Source: Sweltsa coloradensis
Lineage: Eukaryota > Arthropoda > Insecta > Plecoptera > Chloroperlidae
Direction: 5' to 3'
Assembly: GCA_024449915.1 (NCBI GenBank)
Contig: JAMZAV010000054.1
Coordinates: 992,001 to 1,056,000 of the forward strand
DNA: 64,000 nt
The position numbers were made by a program, and so were the translations under genes. Of this stretch, positions 56,195-64,000 are shown one piece after another. Each line of letters opens with the position of its first letter. The first letter of the stretch is position 1. Below the pieces are notes generated by a model, which searched no databases, was not told the DNA's origin, and worked only from the letters and a program-made list of their open reading frames with translations.

Positions 56195-56425
56195 ACTGAT
56201 AGACCAAAGGAGTGGAGGAACCTTTATGACTGTCAAGGTTACACCGTCCTTTCGGATGGGACAAACCGTTGGTCCCCTTGGTACTTTACGAAAGGATTGG
56301 ACTACGTGCCGGTACCAGGTTTCCCCTCCTCCCTTCGATTCATACTACATCCTCATCTATCACCACTCATCGTCTCGAATAGCCGAGTGCATTAATATGA
56401 GACGTTAAGCAATATCAAATTAAAT
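56195..56425 (+). mobile_element. Retroelement end, family C
   Basis: Shares TATGACTGTCAAGGTTACACC, CGTTGGTCCCCTTGGTACTTT, the CACCACTCATCGTCTCGAAT module and ATGAGACGTTAAGCAATATC with 60960-61185. The open frame here is part of the repeat. Confidence 0.5.
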
Positions 56426-56979
56426 CAACCAAAGGAGAAGTGGTAAGAACAAACAAGAAATGATGTAGAAGAGAGAGAAGAGTGTTGGAAAGAAGTAGAA
56501 TTATGAAGACTATGGGATGACAGAAGGAGATGATGTGAACTGGTGGGTGGAGGCAATTAAAGAAGAAGAGACAGACGGAATGGAAGTGAAAAGAGTCGAC
56601 ATCCATGGAGGCAAGAAAACGGTATAGCTATAACCACCCCCTGAACCGGCTTATGTTGAAAACCGGTGTTATTGAAATAAATATGAACTGTGATAGGTTT
56701 CTTGTTTTGTATCGGAGAAACGCTGCGATCAATCATTTAAATCAATGTGTAAATTACGCCATGCAATTACTTCGGTTGGTGTGTACGGTGTCGCGCGCGT
56801 ACTGTCCAGTCCAGAAGTAGCGTTTGATCAGACGGTATATACAAATACGAGTTTTGTACAAACAAACGAAAAAATTCCGCTACGAAAGTAAAAACAAAAA
56901 TCATTTTCTATTATATACTTAAATAGAAGATAAAGGTATGTTGCAAAAAAATCGTGTGCACTTGGCTAATTGGCAATTC

Positions 56980-57190
56980 ATGCCCCTCTTCAGGTGTCTG
57001 TAAGTATGTTGCGGATAGGACAATCGTGAGTGGATTTCCGAGGGCTGTTCTAAGAGGACTCAATTCCTTGCATTCGCATTAACGACTGAGGAAAACCTCG
57101 GAAAAAACCTTCAGTCAGGATTGCCGGTTTCGAAGGGATTTGAACACGGAACCTCTCGAATCAGAGTCTCGCGCACTTAATTCTGATGTG
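56980..57190 (-). mobile_element. tRNA-derived SINE, family A
   Basis: The fullest family member: GCCCCTCTTCAGGTGTCTG, TTCCGAGGGCTGTTCTAAGAG, GGAAAAAACCTTCAGTCAGG, then a box-B-like segment and AATCAGAGTC. Confidence 0.55.
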
Positions 57191-57546
57191 CGATGACATC
57201 GCGTCTACACTTGTTTGTCATTATTGATTTACTACATATAAACATATTTTCAATATTGACTTGTTAGCAAAACTTTACTCTTGAACAGTTGAACTAGGTA
57301 TCGACATAATACCGTCACAAATGCATGCCACACTGGTCAAAACAAAATATGCGTTGTTGACAGCCAGGCTATGTCCCCTACTTAGAGACTTAGAGCCGAT
57401 AATGAGACCACAAACGCTACGAGTGACGGGAACCGCAATGGAGGTCGACCGTGTTCTGAGCACGCTCTCATGCTCGTTGCTCAGCGAATCTCTCTCTCTC
57501 ACTCTCAACCACTCTATCACTCTCTCTCTCTTTCTCACTCTCTCTC

Positions 57547-57549
<3 letters not shown>

Positions 57550-57612
<63 letters not shown>
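57550..57612 (+). repeat. CT microsatellite
   Basis: An uninterrupted run of about 31 CT units, preceded by an imperfect CT-rich stretch from 57486. A second CTAT/CT tract lies at 57883-57918. Confidence 0.9.
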
Positions 57613-57615
<3 letters not shown>

Positions 57616-59779
57616 TTACTGTAATGAAACTGTATGAAAGCGATGGATGAATGCGGAGAATGAAATGATAGCTAAATTGTGTAAATTGTTTATCATAATT
57701 TCAAATGTTTATGTTTTCAGTTAATATGTGTAATTTTCACCAGGCCAATTTCTTTGTGTTCTAATTATCTAAATATTTTCATAAGCCTTCATTATCATTT
57801 GTATTATCATTATTAGTAGTATTAGGTTGGATGGAAGATAAGGCTTCACTAGCCTTAATCCCGCCTTACAATAAAGACCCTTATCTATCTATCTATCTCT
57901 CTCTCTCTCTCTCTCTCTTTCACACACACACAATCTATATAAAAACATTTTCACATACAAACACGATTTGAAAATTTATTAAACGCACTAAGAAAGTACC
58001 CACAAGGTCAGTGGGGGCTTAAATTTAAACCCTATCGCGTCAACGTCATCGACGCACGAACAATGGCCAACTTGAGATCAGTATACAAAAACATAAAGGG
58101 TAGAAGAATACCCCTAATATGGACCGAAGCTACTTTGTAATCAGACTGTCGAAAAATACACAAAATCTGATCATTTGGTGAAGAAGTCGAATTACGAAAA
58201 ATGCCAGTTTCCCCCGCCCCCTTGAACACAACGATTGTCACAAACATTCTGAATCATCCTTGTTGAAGGATAATGTCAATCGGAGATCGTGTTCGGTTTT
58301 TTTCGTGAGACGTGACACACGTACAGACGGACAGAAAGTGATTCTTATATGGGAGCTTCGCACCCTAATAGAGAATAGCGACCAAGCGGTTGGTTGTACA
58401 GGATTCACCCGCATGCAAGATAGGGCGACAAGACTTATTTGGCTTGCGGGCCGTTTTCATTATGTATATTACTCATCCCATCGACGGTATTATTTTTTTC
58501 ATACTGGATGAAGAATAAATAGTGCCTTTTTGAGATCTAAGGAAGCGTGCTGGTATCTCTGAAATGGATGTGTATTGCCCATTATTATGACTGTATCGTC
58601 TTCAATACTACTTCTCATATACGACATGCATTGTTTAATATGGGGTATTTTTCTATCCGCAACACATTAAAAATATATGCTTTGTAAAGTTGTAAAATCA
58701 AATTTACTTCACCTCAAATGGTTGTTTAATTTATGAGTAGGCTGCATTGCAAGAATAAAAAAAAAATGCTCTTTGAAGGGTTATAAACACGTGAGAAATC
58801 GCCGAGTGTAATTGATAAGAACTTTGTTCAAGTAAGATGTACGTGGTGAGTTTGGTAGCTTGGGAAGAACTCTAAAAAGAAACAGGTGAACGAAATCCCA
58901 TAGAACAGTAAGGGGAGATAGGAAATAAAGATAATTATTCTTGAATGAATGGTACAACTCATAAATACCTCAAGTTATCTGATTTTATTGTGAATGTTTG
59001 CGCCTAGTTCTCCCTCGTAGCCTTAGTTACAGCGTGGGCTTTTGAACTGTGGTAGGGAGGAGAGATAATGTATCAGACGTCGACCGCGTCTACGGCGATT
59101 GTTTTGTACAAGTCCCCTTCAGATGAGTATCAACAATAAGGCAACAGAAAGACGAAAGAACAAATTGTGGGGGATTTTATTGGAGGGAACGACATGGCAA
59201 GTCAAAATACTTGACATGTTAAAATTTAAAATTTAAAAAATAGCAGTGAAAACTGGGGCTGAGGTATGACATTAATAAATTATCGATACCACATGAACAT
59301 TTCGACATCAATATCATCATATCGAATTTTATTATTTTTTCAAAAATATTTAGAAATTAAAAACAAATTGTTATCATTAGAGTATGCCTGCTATTAAAAA
59401 TGAGTGACAAAAAATTTCACAAGGTATCGCCTAAAATTCATAACAATGTTTACGTTCTCACACTTGCATGACCCGGCACCTCCACCAAATTACGTAAAAT
59501 TATGACAAATTTTCTACAGGCTACCCGGCACTTCTGCCGTAGCACGCAAACCGAAATTCTAAGAAGTAAATCCATTTCTTCGTAGGTGTTTGCAGCGTAA
59601 ATGGTGTACACATTTACAGTCCCAAAAATTCCTGTTCTCGTTTTAGTTTGTTTACGTTTTTACCACATTTATATAATATGCATTGTTGATTTTTCACTTC
59701 AATATTTCAAAATGAAGTCCAAATATAAATTGTTCCCACACATCGTATCATCATTTGACCAACCCCAGTGAAAACATTT

Positions 59780-60185
59780 TGTGTGGCTCGTTGGTCTTGT
59801 GGTTAGCCTACCTGCTTCCAATGCAGAAGGTCCAGGGTACAATTCCCGTTAAAGTCAGAAGTTTTGTAACTTCTAAATTGGACAAAGTCCATCTCTTCTT
59901 GTCTTAGGAATTTGTAAATGGTGACTTTTGAGCCGTCCTAGCAACGAGACACATAATAAATTTAAAGTTGTTCTGAATCGACCTGGTTGATTCTGGCGTT
60001 GATCCGCGGGTGTTCGCACTGTCCATACCACTGACTGCTATATTTCCTATTAAAATATATCGATCTTTGGTTGGTTATAGATCACTCGTCGATTGCGTCG
60101 GGGCCTGCAGGGTTGGCTTGGTCACTGTGGTTTACTGCCCCCCACTGAAAATCAGTTATGTGACAGTGGGTAGACTTTATTAAGG
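59780..60185 (+). mobile_element. tRNA-Gly-derived SINE, family B
   Basis: Second near-full copy: head TTGGTCTTGTGGTTAGCC, arm CTGCTTCCAATGCAG, T-arm-like GTCCAGGGTACAATTCCCG. The acceptor stem cannot form, so it is not a tRNA gene. Confidence 0.65.
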
Positions 60186-60339
60186 ATGTATTCATTCATG
60201 TATTTACACCGCAAGACGAAAAAAATCGTATTTTTGTAATTGCTCGTAGAAAAATTGTCAATGGACAATTGCATGGCCTTATGTAAATCAATTACACCTA
60301 CGGGAGTGTTACCCGATTAATGAAATTGAGAATATTCAT

Positions 60340-60500
60340 GCCCGTTTCCGGTATCTTACTAGGTACTTTTAAGCTTAATTAATTGCAAATGGCTGTTAAA
60401 ATAAAACTCAATTTCGCCTAACTCCGGAAAAAACTATCATTCAGTATTGCCGTTAACAGGTTTCGAACTCGGGACCTCCCAAATCAGAGTCTATCCACAA
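60340..60500 (-). mobile_element. tRNA-derived SINE, family A, fragment
   Basis: CCGGAAAAAACTATCATTCAG, TTTCGAACTCGGGACCTCCC and AATCAGAGTC match the family. Confidence 0.4.
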
Positions 60501-60959
60501 GCCGCTAAGTACAACACACGCCAACCTTAATACGTTGCAACCACCCTATTAATTAAATCTTTGTGGTTAGCTGTTGGGTCGTTTGACAGTGTTGTTTATA
60601 AAGGGTCACAAAGGGAAGCACGCATCAATACCTTGATCACTTCGTTAACACGCTAAAATACATGTTAATAGATTGAGGGAAACAAATCTGTACTAGAGTG
60701 AAAATCAATAGGTCTACACTGCTCTATATATAATGTAGGCCAAACTCATCAAAAATTATATTGTAAGCAAATTATATACACAACTTATAAATAAATTTAG
60801 CATAATTTTTTAGTTTTTCATCAAATATTTTGTAGAAAAAAAAGGCGATAACAATAATTGTTTCGGGTCAATGCATGAGAACGATGTAATCTGCAAATAT
60901 ACAATGCCATTTCGTAACCCGTAAGTAGAAGTTTATGGATGCAAACAGAAAGAGATACG

Positions 60960-61185
60960 CGCCTTAGTGGCGGAATCTATATGACTGTCAATGTCACACC
61001 GTTATTTCGGATGGACGTAAAGCCGTTGGTCCCCTAGGTACTTTTCGAAAGAGTAGGCTACGTGCCGGTACCGGGTTTCTCCTCCCTCCTCCTTTCTATT
61101 CTCCCTTCATCCTCATCTATCACCACTCATCGTCTCGAATAGCCTTAGTGCATTATGAGACGTTAAGCAATATCTAATCAATCAA
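60960..61185 (+). mobile_element. Retroelement end, family C
   Basis: Second copy with the same blocks and the same ATGAGACGTTAAGCAATATC terminus followed by a (AATC)n-like tail. Confidence 0.5.
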
Positions 61186-61974
61186 TCGGTTCGATTCCCG
61201 CCACCGGCAATCATGACTGAATGTTTTATCGTGAGTTTTATCAGTCGAAAAGCGCGAATGCGAGAATTTATAGTTCTCTAAAATAGACCCTGTGCATTCC
61301 CAAGTCTCCACATATCTTCTTCACGGTTAGTAACCTGAATATGGGTTAGTTGTTTCTTAGTTGGTTTCCATAGAAACAACTTGATTTGTTGTAGGACGTT
61401 GCAATATCAAGATTAAGACCCCCCCCCCCCCCTACTTTCATGAACATCACAATTGCTTCCTGCTGGTACAATCATGTAGCCGCTCTCAAGTCTCATTGAA
61501 GATTATATGTCAAATGGCTCTCAATTTGAATTTACTAGCTATTCAACGTCTTCATTAGCATCTGCATTAAAAAATGTCTTGAACAAAAATAATGTTCTGT
61601 AATATTTACGCCACTCTCTTCCAGAACCAACTCTATATTTTCATGGCAAAATTTGTTGCTGTAAATTCCTTGGTTCTTAATTTAATTAGGGTAAGAAGTT
61701 CCGCTCAATACGTCACTTTTCCGTTCGTTCTCTGTGGGTGTATCACTTCTCACGATAAATAACGAACATGATATGTTTGTGTCACCCTTGGGGTCAAGGG
61801 AGAGGGGCTTTCATATTTTAAACATCATCAAATTATCAGTGGGATAATTGATAAGAATGTTTTATTCATCGTGAAACGTGTGCGCATATAGGCAGTATAT
61901 GATAATATTTGAAGACTGCACTGAAGCCATAAAATATATCAAAGAACCGGACAGATTTCCATAGAAAATAATTC

Positions 61975-62185
61975 CGGTAGCACAGTAGAGAACCTTATCA
62001 GGATTCGCACGACTCTGATTCGGGAGGTCCCGGGTTCAAATCAAGACTAGACTGGAAATCCTGACCTCAGTTTTTAAAGAGAATGCAAGGGATTGAGTCC
62101 TCTTAAACAACTCTAGGATATCCCTTCACAATTGTCCTAATTAAACCTTTAGTTACTGAAGAGGGGCATACATACCACCTTATAA
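61975..62185 (+). mobile_element. tRNA-derived SINE, family A, plus orientation
   Basis: GACTCTGATTCGGGAGGTCC followed by CGGGTTCAAATC, then GAATGCAAGGGATTGAGTCC and ACTGAAGAGGGGCATAC, the inverse of the copies above. Confidence 0.5.
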
Positions 62186-63359
62186 TAGGTTACCCACAAA
62201 AGTTATTAAAATTAATTATTTATCAGATTTAAAGAAATGTCCTCCGTTTAGAATATTATGTTGAATAAACAAATAAGTAAAATACATGTACAAAAATGCA
62301 AAGCACAGGGTTACCCCTTTTCTTCAACAAAATTGGACGTTATGAACGAACCTACGAACTGTTTCAATTAAAACGTCATTGAACATCGCGCTATCTAATG
62401 ACTGTATTTATCAAATGAATATAATTTAATGTATTTAAATTTTGAGAGAGGATTATAAATATTTAACCAGATAAAGTTCCAAAAATCAAGATTTCATTAA
62501 TTTTAATTGTGTTCATGATAATATATTTCTTAACCGGAGAATGAACCAAAAATAGAAATGAGATTTCGAGAATCACATTTGGTGGAGGTGCAGGGTTTAA
62601 GAATTAATTTTTTGTATACCTATCATTGTTATGGACCTACTTTTGTGGCATATAGGCAATAAGAGTAATCGCTAAAATTCTATAAAAAAAACATTTTAAT
62701 AATGCCTTAAAAACTTGATATGTATCTAATGTATAATTCTCTGAAAAGTACGTATAAATAGACCAACTATAGGCCTGACAAGCGAGTGAACTGCAAGATT
62801 TAGTCAACTCAATATCCCATGACGTAACCTGTGCATTGTTGACACATTGTGCTGTTTTCTCACTACTTGTGGCTAAATGCCCAAGAGAACGCTGTACCGA
62901 AACTTAAATCGATGAGCGAAGACTAATACCATGCAGTTGAATATCAGTTGTCAATTTAAACGGTTGAAGGTTTTGATGTCTTTTACTCAACAAACATCCT
63001 GATTTTTTCCCTGTTTTACATGTGATCAATATTATGAATGAGTAAAGTACAGTTTATGGGAATTTTTAATTGAGAAACAATGCTAATCATTATGTATTTT
63101 TATTGGTCGAACTTGTTAGAAAATATCCACAAGCTTGTATTGATTGATTCCGTGAACGCATATAATTATTTTTTGTGTATGGACCCCATTGAACCTATTG
63201 TAATCGAAATTGGAAAATTTATATTTAGATGAAGCAATTAGCCCTTATACTAAACTATTGTCGTACAAGACTACCTTATTGTGAGTTTTTGTTGGCAGCC
63301 GCAAAGAATGCGAGAGAGTTGTCGAAACCAGCAATTAATATATTTTCGAGTAGATGATT

Positions 63360-63809
63360 GGATGAGCGAAGCGAAGACTCCATTTCACTACACTGGAGAA
63401 AAAAATCAGGATTTTTTTTTTCCTTTTTCTTTTTGGCTGTTTGTTAACACAATTCTGGCTAAACCGATACTCCAATTGCGATGAAATTTTGTGGAGGCCT
63501 TTGAAATCTCTGAACTTAGAACTGCCACGTTTTTGAGCGCAATCGAAAAATTATTTCTCATAAAAATCGCAATTTTACGATTTTGTTTTTTATTTTCAAA
63601 ATTTCGTAGAATGATAACACCTACGTGCTTTATCCGATTGAAATAATTTTTCACAGAACCATCATTTTATGAATTAATATATTCATGTGGAATTTGAGCA
63701 TAATCGAAGAATTATTTCTTATGAAAATTGCAATTTTACGCTTTTTTCATTTTTAAACAATATGCTCATTGAACAACGCCCCTGAAAAGGCGTTTGCGAG
63801 GCTTCCTAG
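63360..63809 (+). mobile_element. Helitron-like element, copy 5
   Basis: It starts GGATGAGCGAAGCGAAGACTC and ends with the stem ACGCC-CCTGAAAA-GGCGT, then TTGCGAGGCTTCCTAG and T. This is the clearest 3' hairpin of the family. Confidence 0.55.
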
Positions 63810-64000
63810 TAGTTATACACAGACTGTTGTAATCAGAGTATCAGTATTACATTCATGATCAGATTAGATTGCTAATTGTTTACGCATTGCTTATAAAATA
63901 GAGGTTTCGAAAGCGACATGTTTATCACTTCTAGATGTGGTTGTTTATCTTTGATATCTTTCCATAACCACAAAACGATGTTTACGTTCTGTTGCTGATC

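Larger units (their letters stand above)
48805..64000. other. Repeat-rich flank upstream of the SLC4 gene
   Basis: Dominated by tRNA-derived SINE copies, a hAT-like element, CT-rich microsatellites, retroelement tails and a Helitron-like copy, listed separately. The N-terminal exons and promoter of the SLC4 gene should lie here or beyond, but no exon could be assigned with confidence. Confidence 0.5.

Noticed and set aside
57275..57650. Open frames on both strands around 57.3-57.65 kb
   Set aside because: More than half is CT microsatellite. The GC-richer first part shows no supported exon boundary.
1..64000. CRISPR arrays, operons, phage or plasmid modules
   Set aside because: No regularly spaced repeats or compact gene clusters. 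The window is intron-containing animal DNA.

Overview
This is an animal nuclear genome segment. It is AT-rich and has GT-AG introns, small exons (about 65-225 bp, plus one of 1.5 kb), long introns packed with degenerate transposons, tRNA-derived SINEs, foldback MITEs and simple repeats. No prokaryotic gene organisation, CRISPR array, phage or plasmid feature is visible. The repeat style (hAT-like elements with 8-bp target duplications, CTAG-ended Helitron-like elements, several tRNA-derived SINE families) and gene structure suit an invertebrate, most likely an arthropod or insect. The sequence alone does not fix the species.

Two protein-coding genes can be assembled exon by exon, with every splice phase agreeing. 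(1) Plus strand, 4127-23489: a single-pass type I membrane protein of about 734 residues in the preferred model. Its signal peptide is split by an 11.3-kb intron. It has a long Ser/Thr-rich mucin-like ectodomain, a small six-cysteine module, a SEA-like juxtamembrane region, one transmembrane helix and a short hydrophilic tail. I do not recognise a named orthologue. An optional in-frame insertion (exon at 17115 plus an earlier acceptor at 19542) and an alternative 3' exon at 27868 are both phase-compatible. (2) Minus strand, 48804 down to 29789: thirteen exons of an SLC4-family transporter most like SLC4A11 (BTR1/NaBC1). They give 683 contiguous codons covering the C-terminal part of the cytoplasmic domain, the whole membrane domain and the stop. 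The N-terminal coding exons (about 200 residues by comparison with human SLC4A11) were not securely found. The two genes converge tail to tail around 28-29.8 kb.

Layout: 1-4126 is upstream, repeat-rich DNA with a candidate TATA box at 3401. 4161-15448 is intron 1 of the membrane-protein gene, with several recognisable transposons. 15449-23489 holds its remaining exons. 23490-29788 is AT-rich intergenic or 3' sequence with a local tandem duplication and the alternative terminal exon. 29789-48804 is the SLC4 gene, whose introns carry a relic duplicated exon and unassigned coding-like segments on both strands. 48805-64000 is mostly SINEs, transposon remnants and microsatellites, with one possible small two-exon coding unit near 54.5-54.8 kb.

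I found no convincing new multi-gene system. The items most worth following up are the uncharacterised mucin/SEA-like receptor with its apparent alternative tails, the antisense coding-like exon at 42823-43100, the repeat-containing coding-like segment at 47076-47288, and the Helitron-like family with a shared 3' hairpin.
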